Of a stretch of DNA of 64,000 bases, positions 41,521-50,165 are shown piece after piece. Where the stretch lies: assembly GCA_002280555.1 (NCBI GenBank), contig NCEE01000005.1, positions 62,001 to 126,000 on the forward strand, read 5' to 3'. This stretch comes from Sphingomonas sp. 32-62-10 (GTDB taxonomy: Bacteria; Pseudomonadota; Alphaproteobacteria; Sphingomonadales; Sphingomonadaceae). A program made the translations under genes and the position numbers. The notes under the pieces were generated by a model that saw only the letters and a program-made list of their open reading frames with translations, ran no database searches and had not been told where the DNA came from. How positions within the stretch are numbered: position 1 is the first letter of the stretch; each line of letters opens with the position of its first letter.

Positions 41521-42651
41521 ATGAAACCGTCCACAACCAAAGACAATAGCTCTTGGCGGGAACGCTGGGTCGCCGCGCGCAACCGGGTGCTTGCCGATCC
41601 GGGTTTTCAGCATTTTGCGGCTCGCTTTTTTCTTACTCGACCGATCGTGCGCAGCAAGGCGCGCACGATGTTCAATCTGGTCGCGGGCTTCACCTATTCG
41701 CAGGTGATTGCGGCGTGCATCGAGGTGAAACTGCTCGACCTGCTGGCCGATGGCGCGCGCGATCTGGACGATATCGCCGTGCAGATCGACATGCCGCGCG
41801 AGGCTGCCGACCGATTGCTGCGCGCCGCTGCCTCGATCGGGCTGGTCGAGCGACTCGGCGCGGAGCGATGGGCACTGGGTGGGGACGGCGCAGCACTGCG
41901 CGGCAACCGCGGCATTGCCGAAATGGTGGCGCATCACCGGCTGCTTTATGCTGATCTCGCCGATCCGGTGGCACTGCTGCGGCGCGGGGCGGGGGGTGGC
42001 CAGCTGTCCAATTACTGGACCTATGCCGAATCGGTTGGGCAGGGGGAGGGGCATGAGGTTGCCGCCTATTCCGGGCTGATGGCGGCATCGCAGCCGCTGA
42101 TCGCGACTCATGTGATCGACAGCTATGATTTTACGCGGCACCGCCGGATGCTCGATGTGGGCGGCGGGCAGGGGGCATTCATCGCCGCTGTTGCCGCGCG
42201 GGTGCCGGCGATCACGCTTGGGCTGTTCGATCTGCCAGCCGTGGGCGAGCGCGCCCGCATCGCACTGGATGCCGCGGGATATGGGCCGCGCGTGACGATT
42301 CACGGTGGCAACTTCCTCGATGATGCGCTGCCCGGAGGGCATGATCTGATCACTTTGATCCGCGTGCTGCACGATCATGACGATGCACCGGCACTGCAAT
42401 TGCTGCGCAACATTCGCGCGGCGCTGCCGCCTGGCGGACGTCTGCTGATCGCTGAACCTATGGCCGAAACGCCGGGCGCGGAGTCCGCTGGCGACGGCTA
42501 TTTCGGCATGTATCTCTGGGCGATGGGGTCAGGCCGGCCGCGCAGCATGAAAGAGATCGCATCGATGCTGAAGGCGGCCGGGTTCAGCGCTACCAAGCGC
42601 GTCCCGACACCCTTGCCGCTGACGGTGAGTGCGATTGTGGCTGAAGCTTGA
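41521..42651 (+). CDS. crtF: Demethylspheroidene O-methyltransferase CrtF
   Basis: A 376-residue SAM-dependent O-methyltransferase that methylates the 1-hydroxyl of carotenoids. The N-terminal dimerisation/winged-helix part reads AGFTYSQVIAACIEVKLLDLL. SAM motifs are MLDVGGGQGAFIAAVAAR, GLFDLPAVGERAR and GGNFLDDALPGGHD, and LIRVLHDHDD follows. First gene of the crtF-bchCXYZ-puf superoperon, divergent from crtDC. Confidence 0.95.
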   Translation: MKPSTTKDNSSWRERWVAARNRVLADPGFQHFAARFFLTRPIVRSKARTMFNLVAGFTYSQVIAACIEVKLLDLLADGARDLDDIAVQIDMPREAADRLLRAAASIGLVERLGAERWALGGDGAALRGNRGIAEMVAHHRLLYADLADPVALLRRGAGGGQLSNYWTYAESVGQGEGHEVAAYSGLMAASQPLIATHVIDSYDFTRHRRMLDVGGGQGAFIAAVAARVPAITLGLFDLPAVGERARIALDAAGYGPRVTIHGGNFLDDALPGGHDLITLIRVLHDHDDAPALQLLRNIRAALPPGGRLLIAEPMAETPGAESAGDGYFGMYLWAMGSGRPRSMKEIASMLKAAGFSATKRVPTPLPLTVSAIVAEA

Positions 42652-42671
42652 CGGCAAAGCGTCCAGAACAG

Positions 42672-42703
42672 TTGACAATAAAAAGTGTCCATATAGGATG
42701 ACA
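42672..42703 (+). promoter_or_regulatory. bchC promoter with perfect PpsR/CrtJ box
   Basis: TTGACA at 42672-42677 and TAGGAT at 42694-42699 are 16 bases apart and form a sigma-70 promoter. TGTCCATATAGGATGACA (42686-42703) is an exact TGTC-N10-GACA box covering the -10 element, so a bound PpsR would block RNA polymerase. bchC promoters are classical PpsR/CrtJ targets. Confidence 0.75.
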
Positions 42704-42753
42704 CAAGAGGCGAAGAATCCCGTCAAGCATTGGGATCGCCGGGGGAGTGCACG

Positions 42754-43683
42754 TTGGAAACGCTGGCCGTCATTTTGGAAGCTCCGGAAACGCTATCACT
42801 GCGTTCCATGGCGCTGAATCCGATGGCACCGGGCGATTTACTCGTGGAAGTCGCCTGGAGCGGGATCAGCGCGGGTACCGAAAAACTGCTATGGTCGGGC
42901 CGGATGCCGGCTTTCCCGGGCATGGGCTATCCGCTGGTGCCGGGATACGAATCGGTTGGCCGCGTCGTCGACGCAGGGGCTGAGGCGCATTCGCGAATCG
43001 GTGAGTGGGTTTTTGTCCCGGGGGCCAATTGCTACACCCATGCACGCGGGCTTTTCGGCGGGACGGCACGGCGGGTGATCCTGCCTGCGGCCCGCGCCAT
43101 GCCGGTCGACGAATCGCTGGGCGAAGCGGGCATTCTGATTGCGCTTGCTGCCACCGCCTATCACGCGATCGTCGGTGGGCAGGCGCCCGATCTGATTGTC
43201 GGTCACGGCATATTGGGCCGCTTGATCGCACGGATTGTCGTCGCGGTCGGTGCGCCGCCACCGACGGTGTGGGAAACCGCCGCCGCGCGCCGGGTGGGTG
43301 ACTTCGGCTACCGGGTGATCGATCCATCGGAAGATGATCGCAAAGACTATAAGACGATCTGTGATGCCAGCGGTGCCGGGAGCATCCTGGACACACTGAT
43401 CGGTCGGCTTGCCAAGGGTGGTGAGGTGGTGCTCGCGGGCTTCTACGACAAGCTGACTTTTTCCTTTCCGCCCGCCTTCATGCGTGAAGCGCGGCTGCGG
43501 ATATCAACCGAGTTTGTCATCGAGGATCTGCGGGCGACCGCGGCGTTGGTCGATGGCGGTGCACTGAGCTTGAAGGGTCTGGTGAGCCATGTGCGGCCAG
43601 CTGGTGAGGCCGTTGAAGCCTATCCCGCCGCCTTTGGCGACCCGGAATGCCTGAAAATGGTTCTCGACTGGAGAAGCGAATGA
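42754..43683 (+). CDS. bchC: Bacteriochlorophyllide a dehydrogenase BchC
   Basis: Oxidises the 3-hydroxyethyl group to 3-acetyl late in bacteriochlorophyll a synthesis. The 309-residue MDR-type protein begins at TTG 42754, which GGGGGAG precedes at ideal spacing (the upstream TTG at 42730 lacks one). Conserved parts are WSGISAGTEKLLWSGRMPAFPGMGYPLVPGYESVG, ATAYHAI and LIVGHGILGRLIARI (Rossmann). Its stop overlaps bchX. Confidence 0.95.
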   Translation: METLAVILEAPETLSLRSMALNPMAPGDLLVEVAWSGISAGTEKLLWSGRMPAFPGMGYPLVPGYESVGRVVDAGAEAHSRIGEWVFVPGANCYTHARGLFGGTARRVILPAARAMPVDESLGEAGILIALAATAYHAIVGGQAPDLIVGHGILGRLIARIVVAVGAPPPTVWETAAARRVGDFGYRVIDPSEDDRKDYKTICDASGAGSILDTLIGRLAKGGEVVLAGFYDKLTFSFPPAFMREARLRISTEFVIEDLRATAALVDGGALSLKGLVSHVRPAGEAVEAYPAAFGDPECLKMVLDWRSE

Positions 43684-44663
43684 CGATGCTTGATGTCGAT
43701 GCCCTGCGCAATGAAGCGTCGCAGGAGCCCGATCCGGTTCATACCGGTGAAGTGACCAAGGAAACTCAGATCATTGCGATCTATGGTAAGGGTGGATCGG
43801 GCAAGTCCTTCGCCCTCGCCAATCTGAGCTACATGATGGCGCAGCAGGGCAAGCGCGTTCTGCTGATTGGTTGTGACCCGAAAAGCGATACGACCAGCTT
43901 GTTGTTCGGCGGCAAATCGACCCCGACGATCATAGAGACGAGTTCGAAGAAGAAGCTGGCGGGCGAAGAAATCGGCATCGAGGATGTCTGCTTCCAGCGC
44001 GATGGTGTTTTCGCGATGGAGTTGGGCGGGCCCGAAGTCGGTCGCGGCTGCGGCGGTCGCGGGATCATCCACGGTTTCGAAACGCTTGAAAAGCTTGGCT
44101 TCCATGAATGGGGCTTCGATTACGTCCTGCTCGATTTCCTGGGTGACGTGGTGTGCGGCGGCTTCGGCCTGCCGATTGCGCGGGACATGTGCCAGAAGGT
44201 GATCGTCGTCGCGTCAAACGATCTCCAGTCACTCTATGTTGCCAACAACGTCTGCAAGGCGGTCGAATATTTCCGCAAAATGGGCGGCAATGTCGGCGTG
44301 GCGGGCATGATCCTCAACAAGGATGACGGCACGGGCGAAGCGAATGCGTTTGCCGAAGCGGTGGGCATTCCCGTGCTCTGCGCAATCCCGGCAAACGAGG
44401 ATATCCGCAAAAAGAGCGCCAATTATCAGATTATCGGCAAGCCCGGTGGCCAATGGGCAAGCCTGTTCGAAGAACTCGCGATCAATGTCGCCGAAGCGCC
44501 ACCGCTCCGCCCTGCGCCGCTCGATCAGGATGGGTTGCTGAACCTGTTCAGCGCCGATGTGACGGGGGCCGATTTCACGCTCAAGCCTGCAACCCAGGCC
44601 GATATGCGCGGCGTCGACTTCGTCGTGAAGCCCTCCCTTGAAATCGTTTACGACACGGTTTGA
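43680..44663 (+). CDS. bchX: Chlorophyllide reductase iron protein BchX
   Basis: Nitrogenase-Fe-protein-like ATPase dimer that passes electrons to BchYZ for reduction of ring B. The P-loop is IAIYGKGGSGKSFALAN. The [4Fe-4S] Cys are in GRGCGGRGII and LGDVVCGGFG. 327 residues from the ATG at 43680, which overlaps the bchC stop; a second in-frame ATG at 43686 is possible. Confidence 0.97.
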   Translation: MTMLDVDALRNEASQEPDPVHTGEVTKETQIIAIYGKGGSGKSFALANLSYMMAQQGKRVLLIGCDPKSDTTSLLFGGKSTPTIIETSSKKKLAGEEIGIEDVCFQRDGVFAMELGGPEVGRGCGGRGIIHGFETLEKLGFHEWGFDYVLLDFLGDVVCGGFGLPIARDMCQKVIVVASNDLQSLYVANNVCKAVEYFRKMGGNVGVAGMILNKDDGTGEANAFAEAVGIPVLCAIPANEDIRKKSANYQIIGKPGGQWASLFEELAINVAEAPPLRPAPLDQDGLLNLFSADVTGADFTLKPATQADMRGVDFVVKPSLEIVYDTV

Positions 44664-44666
44664 TCG

Positions 44667-46196
44667 ATGGATCTGGAAAACCCTTCCCGCGAGACTGATC
44701 GCATCGACCTCAGCGCTCCCGAAGCGCAGGGCGCTGGCTGCCATGCGGGTGCCGAGACGATGCATGAGGCAGCCTCCAAGGCTGGTAAATCGGAAATTCT
44801 AGAGCGTTATGCGGCGGACTATCCCAAGGGCCCGCATGATCAGCCCCAATCGATGTGCCCTGCCTTCGGATCGCTGCGGGTAGGCCTGCGGATGCGCCGC
44901 ACAGCGACCGTCCTCTCGGGTTCGGCCTGCTGCGTATACGGCCTGACCTTCACGTCGCACTTCTATGGCGCACGCCGCACCGTCGGCTATGTGCCCTTTT
45001 CGTCGGAGACGCTCGTCACTGGCAAGTTGTTCGAGGACATCCGCGACGCGGTCCACGATCTCGCCGACCCCGCGCTGTACGACACGATTATCGTCACCAA
45101 TCTCTGCGTGCCGACTGCTTCAGGCGTGCCGCTGCAATTGCTGCCTGACCAGATCAACGGCGTCCGCGTGATTGGCATCGACGTCCCCGGCTTCGGCGTA
45201 CCGACGCATGCCGAAGCGAAGGATGTGCTGGCAGGCGCAATGCTCAACTATGCGCGCAAGGAGGCCGAGCTTGGCCCCGTTGCCGCGCCCAAAGAACGAC
45301 CGGACCGGCCGACGGTGACTCTCCTTGGCGAGATGTTCCCGGCCGACCCGCCAGGCATCGGCATTATGCTGGAGCCGCTGGGCCTTGCGGCAGGCCCGGT
45401 CGTACCGACGCGTGAATGGCGCGAACTCTATTCGGCACTCGACTGCGCCGTCGTTGCGGCCATCCACCCCTTCTACACTGCCAGCGTGCGTGAATTCGAA
45501 GCGGCGGGGCGCTCGGTCGTTGGTTCCGCCCCGGTTGGGCGTGATGGCACTGCGGCGTGGCTCGACGCGATCGGGGCAGCTTGCGGCATCGCGCAGGACA
45601 AGATCGACGCCTCCAAGAACAAGTTCCTGCCCGCGATTACCGGTGCGCTCGCCGCGCGCCCGATCAAGGGTCGGATAACCGTTTCGGGCTATGAGGGCAG
45701 CGAATTGCTCGTTGCGCGACTGTTGATTGAAAGCGGCGCCGACGTGCCCTATGTCGGCACGGCCTGCCCCCGCACCCGCTGGTCGGACCCGGACCGCGAA
45801 TGGCTGGAGGCGCATGGCTGCCGCGTTCAATACCGCGCCAGCCTTGAGCAGGACATTGCGGCGATCCACGAATATGGGCCCGATCTCGCGATCGGCACAA
45901 CGCCCGTCGTCCAGCACGCGAAGCAGAAATCGATCCCCTCGCTTTACTTTACCAACCTGATTTCCGCGCGGCCGCTCATGGGGCCCGCGGGGGCAGGCAG
46001 CCTGGCGATGGTCGTCAACGCCGCGATGGCGAATCAGGCGCGGATGGACAAGATGAGCGCGTTCTTCGACGGCGTCGGCACGGGTCACACCGCCGGCATT
46101 TGGGAAAAAACCCCAGAGGATCGCCCCGATTTCAAGGCGAAATTCGCTGCCAAGCGCATCGCGGCCGCGAAGGCCGAGGAGCATATCGGCACATGA
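44667..46196 (+). CDS. bchY: Chlorophyllide reductase subunit BchY
   Basis: A 509-residue NifD-like subunit of the catalytic component of chlorophyllide a reductase. Cluster Cys residues occur in SMCPAFGSL, SGSACCVYGLTF and NLCVPTASGVP. FFDGVGTGHTAGIWE lies near the C-terminus. Three bases after bchX and overlapping bchZ by 4 bases. Confidence 0.97.
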   Translation: MDLENPSRETDRIDLSAPEAQGAGCHAGAETMHEAASKAGKSEILERYAADYPKGPHDQPQSMCPAFGSLRVGLRMRRTATVLSGSACCVYGLTFTSHFYGARRTVGYVPFSSETLVTGKLFEDIRDAVHDLADPALYDTIIVTNLCVPTASGVPLQLLPDQINGVRVIGIDVPGFGVPTHAEAKDVLAGAMLNYARKEAELGPVAAPKERPDRPTVTLLGEMFPADPPGIGIMLEPLGLAAGPVVPTREWRELYSALDCAVVAAIHPFYTASVREFEAAGRSVVGSAPVGRDGTAAWLDAIGAACGIAQDKIDASKNKFLPAITGALAARPIKGRITVSGYEGSELLVARLLIESGADVPYVGTACPRTRWSDPDREWLEAHGCRVQYRASLEQDIAAIHEYGPDLAIGTTPVVQHAKQKSIPSLYFTNLISARPLMGPAGAGSLAMVVNAAMANQARMDKMSAFFDGVGTGHTAGIWEKTPEDRPDFKAKFAAKRIAAAKAEEHIGT

Positions 46197-47638
46197 CGCT
46201 TGTTCTCGATCATGACCGCGCAGGCGGTTACTGGGGCGCGGTTTATGCGTTCACCGCGATCAAGGGACTTCAGGTCATCATCGATGGCCCGGTGGGCTGC
46301 GAGAATCTGCCTGTCACCTCGGTGTTGCATTACACCGATGGACTTCCCCCACACGAGCTGCCGATCGTTGTCACTGGCCTTGGCGAGCAAGAGCTTGGCC
46401 GCGACGGCACCGAGGGCGCGATGAAGCGCGCTTGGAAAACGCTCGATCCTGATCTGCCCGCAGTGGTGGTGACGGGGTCGATTGCCGAGATGATCGGCGG
46501 CGGTGTGACGCCCGAGGGCACCAACATCCAACGCTTCCTGCCGCGCACGATCGACGAGGATCAGTGGCAATCGGGCGACCGCGCCCTGACCTGGCTGTGG
46601 ACGCAATTCGGGCCGAAAAAGGTGCCGAGCCTGAAGGAACTGCGCGAAGGTGAGAAGCCACGCGTCAACATCATCGGGCCAATGTACGGCACCTTTAACA
46701 TGCCGTCCGACCTCGCCGAAATCCGTCGATTGATCGAAGGGATTGGCGCGCAGATCAATATGGTCTTCCCGCTCGGTAGTCACTTGGCGGACGTCAAGAA
46801 ACTCGCCAACGCGCATGTGAATGTGTGCATGTACCGCGAATTCGGTCGCGGTCTGTGCGAGGCGCTTGAGCGCCCCTATCTGCAGGCGCCGATCGGGCTG
46901 GAAAGCACGACCCTGTTCCTGCGCAAGCTGGGTGAGTTGACCGGTCTCGATCCAGAGCCGTTTATCGAGCAGGAAAAGCACACCACCATTAAGCCGCTCT
47001 GGGATTTGTGGCGGTCAGTGACGCAGGATTTCTTTGCGACGGCCAGCTTTGCGGTGGTCGCAACGGAAACCTACGAACGCGGCATCCGCAATTTCCTCGA
47101 AAACGACATGGGGTTGCCCTGCAACTTCTCCTATCGCCGCACCGCCGGGGTGAAGCCCGATAATGCCGCCGTGCTTGAATCGATCCGTACCAATCCGCCG
47201 CTGATCATGTTCGGCAGCTATAATGAGCGGATGTACCTGGCGGAGACGGGCGCACGCAGCATTTACGTGCCTGTATCGTTCCCAGGCGCTGCAATCCGCC
47301 GTCATACCGGTACGCCGTACATGGGCTATGCGGGCGCGACCTACCTCATCCAGGAAGTGTGCAACGCGCTGTTCGATGCGCTGTTCAACATCATCCCACT
47401 CGCCGCCCAACTCGACCAGGTCGAAGCGACGCCGGCGCGAATGGAACGCGAGCTGATGTGGGAAGATGAAGCCAAGGTCGAGCTCGACGCGGTCGTCGAG
47501 CGCGAACCGGTACTGGTCCGCATTTCCGCCGCCAAGCGCATCCGCGATGCCGCCGAACGCGGTGCACGCCGCGCGGGCGAAGCCAAAGTTACCGCCGAGC
47601 GCCTGGCGCTCGCGATTACCGAAAGCAGGGGTGCATGA
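46193..47638 (+). CDS. bchZ: Chlorophyllide reductase subunit BchZ
   Basis: A 481-residue NifK-like partner of BchY. The start at ATG 46193 (MTLVLDHDRAGGYWGAVYAF) lies inside the bchY stop. The cluster Cys is in DGPVGCENLPVTSVLHYTDGLPPHELPIV. The C-terminal helical extension (EREPVLVRISAAKRIRDAAERGARRAGE) resembles the light-independent protochlorophyllide-reductase tail. It is followed by the puf leader, without pufQ. Confidence 0.97.
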   Translation: MTLVLDHDRAGGYWGAVYAFTAIKGLQVIIDGPVGCENLPVTSVLHYTDGLPPHELPIVVTGLGEQELGRDGTEGAMKRAWKTLDPDLPAVVVTGSIAEMIGGGVTPEGTNIQRFLPRTIDEDQWQSGDRALTWLWTQFGPKKVPSLKELREGEKPRVNIIGPMYGTFNMPSDLAEIRRLIEGIGAQINMVFPLGSHLADVKKLANAHVNVCMYREFGRGLCEALERPYLQAPIGLESTTLFLRKLGELTGLDPEPFIEQEKHTTIKPLWDLWRSVTQDFFATASFAVVATETYERGIRNFLENDMGLPCNFSYRRTAGVKPDNAAVLESIRTNPPLIMFGSYNERMYLAETGARSIYVPVSFPGAAIRRHTGTPYMGYAGATYLIQEVCNALFDALFNIIPLAAQLDQVEATPARMERELMWEDEAKVELDAVVEREPVLVRISAAKRIRDAAERGARRAGEAKVTAERLALAITESRGA

Positions 47639-47656
47639 TCGCCTTGCCCAGTCATT

Positions 47657-47759
47657 CCCGCGTGATGCGGGTCAACCAATCTTCGTGGTGCTTCGCGCTG
47701 CGTGGATGCCGCCGGGGGACGCGTGCCGCGCGCCTGATCTCGTCGGGTCGAACGAAGAT
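47657..47759 (+). other. Structured pufB leader region
   Basis: The bchZ-pufB gap is 136 bases. CCCGC-GTGAT-GCGGG forms a hairpin at 47657-47671. ATCTTCGT (47679-47686) pairs with ACGAAGAT (47752-47759), closing a GC-rich 65-base domain that ends two bases before the pufB ribosome-binding site. The first hairpin also resembles the short GTCATTCCCGCG-type intergenic repeats common in sphingomonads. No pufQ is present. Confidence 0.5.
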
Positions 47760-47774
47760 GAAGGAACGAACGAA

Positions 47775-47999
47775 ATGAGCGACGAAAGACTGGGGCCGGG
47801 CACCTACCTGACGCCCGACGAAGCGAAGGAATTCCACAAGCTGTTCGTGGTCAGCATGGGGTTCTTCACCATTGTGGCCATCATTGCCCACTTCCTCGTT
47901 TGGCAGTGGCGGCCATGGTTCCCGGGCACGGCTGGCTATGAAGCCACCGCAGCGCTCGTGGTGCCGGTTGAAGCGCCGATCCACTCGGCCAACGTATAA
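47775..47999 (+). CDS. pufB: Light-harvesting 1 beta polypeptide PufB
   Basis: A 74-residue single-helix antenna protein. MSDERLGPGTYLTPDEAKEFHKLF is the cytoplasmic head, SMGFFTIVAIIAHFLVWQWRPW the membrane helix with the bacteriochlorophyll-ligating His, and a fairly long C-terminal tail follows (PGTAGYEATAALVVPVEAPIHSANV). AAGGA lies just upstream. 15 bases before pufA. Confidence 0.96.
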   Translation: MSDERLGPGTYLTPDEAKEFHKLFVVSMGFFTIVAIIAHFLVWQWRPWFPGTAGYEATAALVVPVEAPIHSANV

Positions 48000-48014
48000 A
48001 AAGGAGACTATGCC

Positions 48015-48203
48015 ATGTGGAGAATGTGGGTAACTTTTGATCCGCGCAGGGTCCTGACAGCGCTGGCAGTGTTTCTGTTCACGCTCGCGATCCTGATTCA
48101 CTTCATCCTGCTGAGCACCAATCGCTACAATTGGCTCGAAGCACCCAATCCGCCTGCAGCTGCAGCTGCAGCGGCAGTGACTCCGGCAGCGCCGGCGTCC
48201 TGA
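48015..48203 (+). CDS. pufA: Light-harvesting 1 alpha polypeptide PufA
   Basis: A 62-residue antenna protein: MWRMWVTFDPRRVLTALAVFLFTLAILIHFILLST with the ligand His in LIHFILL, then an Ala/Pro-rich periplasmic tail. AAGGAG precedes it. Forms the LH1 ring with PufB around the reaction centre. Confidence 0.96.
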   Translation: MWRMWVTFDPRRVLTALAVFLFTLAILIHFILLSTNRYNWLEAPNPPAAAAAAAVTPAAPAS

Positions 48204-48214
48204 TCAGACCTGCA

Positions 48215-48291
48215 GTGACAACTCGTTTGTCACGTTGTTGACAGTCGAGGCGGACGTGACCTGATTGGCGTAAAAAGCGCCCAGGTCCGTC
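48215..48291 (+). other. pufA-pufL intercistronic RNA hairpins
   Basis: Two hairpins lie in the 150-base gap. GTGACAA-CTCGT-TTGTCAC (48215-48233) is the first. A longer one follows: GGAC-gt-GACCTG-att-GGCG, a 7-base loop, then CGCC-CAGGTC-c-GTCC (48252-48291). In Rhodobacter, hairpins at this place protect the pufBA transcript from 3' decay and set the antenna-to-reaction-centre ratio; the same role is inferred here. Confidence 0.65.
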
Positions 48292-48353
48292 CAGTCCTCG
48301 ACCACCTAATTCATGCCATCCCGCCGCATACCGACGGGTGAAGGAGCTGTTCC

Positions 48354-49178
48354 ATGGCACTCTTGAGCTTTGAGCGGAAATATCGCGTAAGGGGAGGCAC
48401 GCTGGTTGGCGGGGACCTTTTCGATTTTTGGATCGGCCCTTTCTATGTCGGTTTTTTCGGCGTCACGACGGCGTTCTTCGCCAGTCTTGGTACTGCACTG
48501 ATCCTGTACGGCGCATCCCTGGGTCCAACATGGAACCCGTGGTTGATCAGCATCGCGCCACCTGACCTGAGTTACGGGCTGAGCCTGGCGCCGTTGAAGG
48601 CAGGCGGTTTGTGGCAGATTATCACGATCTGCGCGATCGGTGCGTTCGTCTCCTGGGCATTGCGCGAGGTGGAGATCTGCCGAAAGCTGGGGATGGGATA
48701 TCACGTCCCGATCGCTTTCGGCTTTGCGATCTTCGCTTATGTCAGTCTGGTCGTCATCCGGCCGATGCTGCTGGGCGCCTGGGGGCATGGCTTTCCGTAC
48801 GGAATCTTCAGCCATCTCGATTGGGTGTCGAACACCGGCTACCAGTATCTCCATTTCCATTACAATCCGGCGCACATGATCGCCGTGAGCTTCTTCTTCA
48901 CGACGACGCTCGCACTCGCGCTTCATGGTGGCCTGGTGCTGTCCGCGGTGAACCCGCAAAAGGGCGAAGACGTAAAGTCGCCCGAATATGAAGACGCCTT
49001 TTTCCGCGATACGATCGGTTACTCGGTCGGCACGCTCGGCATTCACCGTGTCGGCTTGTTTCTCGCGCTTTCGGCGGGCTTCTGGAGCGCCATCTGCATT
49101 ATCATCAGCGGCCCGCTTTGGACGCGCGGCTGGCCTGAATGGTGGACGTGGTGGCTCAACCTGCCGATCTGGGCTTAA
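48354..49178 (+). CDS. pufL: Photosynthetic reaction centre L subunit
   Basis: A 274-residue five-helix membrane protein of the type II reaction centre: MALLSFERKYRVRGGTLVGGDLFDFWIGPFYVGFFG. GYQYLHFHYNPAHMIAVSFFFTTTLALALHGG carries special-pair and iron His ligands, and DTIGYSVGTLGIHRVGLFLAL the second iron His. AAGGAG lies upstream. Binds bacteriochlorophylls and the QB quinone. Confidence 0.98.
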   Translation: MALLSFERKYRVRGGTLVGGDLFDFWIGPFYVGFFGVTTAFFASLGTALILYGASLGPTWNPWLISIAPPDLSYGLSLAPLKAGGLWQIITICAIGAFVSWALREVEICRKLGMGYHVPIAFGFAIFAYVSLVVIRPMLLGAWGHGFPYGIFSHLDWVSNTGYQYLHFHYNPAHMIAVSFFFTTTLALALHGGLVLSAVNPQKGEDVKSPEYEDAFFRDTIGYSVGTLGIHRVGLFLALSAGFWSAICIIISGPLWTRGWPEWWTWWLNLPIWA

Positions 49179-49190
49179 GGAGCGCGCAAC

Positions 49191-50165
49191 ATGGCGACCT
49201 ATCAAAATATCTTTACACAGGTTCAGCTGCGCGCTGCCCCCGAAATGGGGCCGCCGACAAATGATCCGCACGAAACCCGCACGAATGCCGGTGGCTTCTT
49301 CTACTGGCTGGGCAAGATCGGCAACGCGCAGATCGGCCCGATCTACCTGGGCTGGCTCGGGTCGATCTCGCTGGTCCTGGGGTTGATTGCCTTTGAGATC
49401 ATCGGGCTCAACATGCTGGCCTCGGTTGGTTGGAACCCGATCCAGTTCGTCCGCCAGCTGTTCTGGCTGTCGCTCGAACCGCCGGCACCAAAATATGGCT
49501 TCTCTCCATTCGTGCCGCTGCATGAAGGCGGCTGGTTCATCCTGACCGGTCTGTTCTTCTCGGCATCGGTATTGCTCTGGTGGGCACGCACCTATCGCCG
49601 GGCACTGGCATTGGGCATGGGCACGCATGTGTCCTGGGCGTTCCTCAGCGCGATCTGGCTGATGCTCGTCCTTGGCTTTATCCGGCCGATGCTGATGGGC
49701 AGCTGGTCAGAAGCAGTGCCTTACGGCATCTTCCCGCATCTTGATTGGACTGCCGCATTCTCGATCCGCTACGGCAACCTCTTCTACAATCCGTTCCACG
49801 CGCTCTCGATCGCCTTCCTCTACGGGTCGACGCTTCTGTTCGCGATGCACGGCGCCACCATCCTGGCCGTTGGTCGGTATGGCGGTGAACGCGAAATCGA
49901 GCAAATTACCGATCGTGGTACAGCATCCGAACGCGCAGCGCTCTTCTGGCGCTGGACGATGGGGTTCAACGCCACGATGGAATCGATCCACCGCTGGGCC
50001 TGGTGGTTTGCGGTGCTGACGACGCTCACGGGCGGTATCGGCATCCTGCTGACGGGCACCGTTGTTGATAACTGGTATCTCTGGGCCCAACAGAATGGCT
50101 ATGCGCCATCCTATCCCAGCACCGGGGTCATCGATCCAGCAACTTTGCCGGGAGCACCGCAATGA
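49191..50165 (+). CDS. pufM: Photosynthetic reaction centre M subunit
   Basis: A 324-residue five-helix partner of PufL. YGIFPHLDWTAAFSIRYGNLFYNPFHALSIAFLYGSTLLFAMHGATILAVGRYGGEREIEQI is diagnostic, with ligand His residues. WRWTMGFNATMESIHRWAWWFAVL holds the iron His and QA pocket. Its stop overlaps pufC by 4 bases. Confidence 0.98.
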   Translation: MATYQNIFTQVQLRAAPEMGPPTNDPHETRTNAGGFFYWLGKIGNAQIGPIYLGWLGSISLVLGLIAFEIIGLNMLASVGWNPIQFVRQLFWLSLEPPAPKYGFSPFVPLHEGGWFILTGLFFSASVLLWWARTYRRALALGMGTHVSWAFLSAIWLMLVLGFIRPMLMGSWSEAVPYGIFPHLDWTAAFSIRYGNLFYNPFHALSIAFLYGSTLLFAMHGATILAVGRYGGEREIEQITDRGTASERAALFWRWTMGFNATMESIHRWAWWFAVLTTLTGGIGILLTGTVVDNWYLWAQQNGYAPSYPSTGVIDPATLPGAPQ

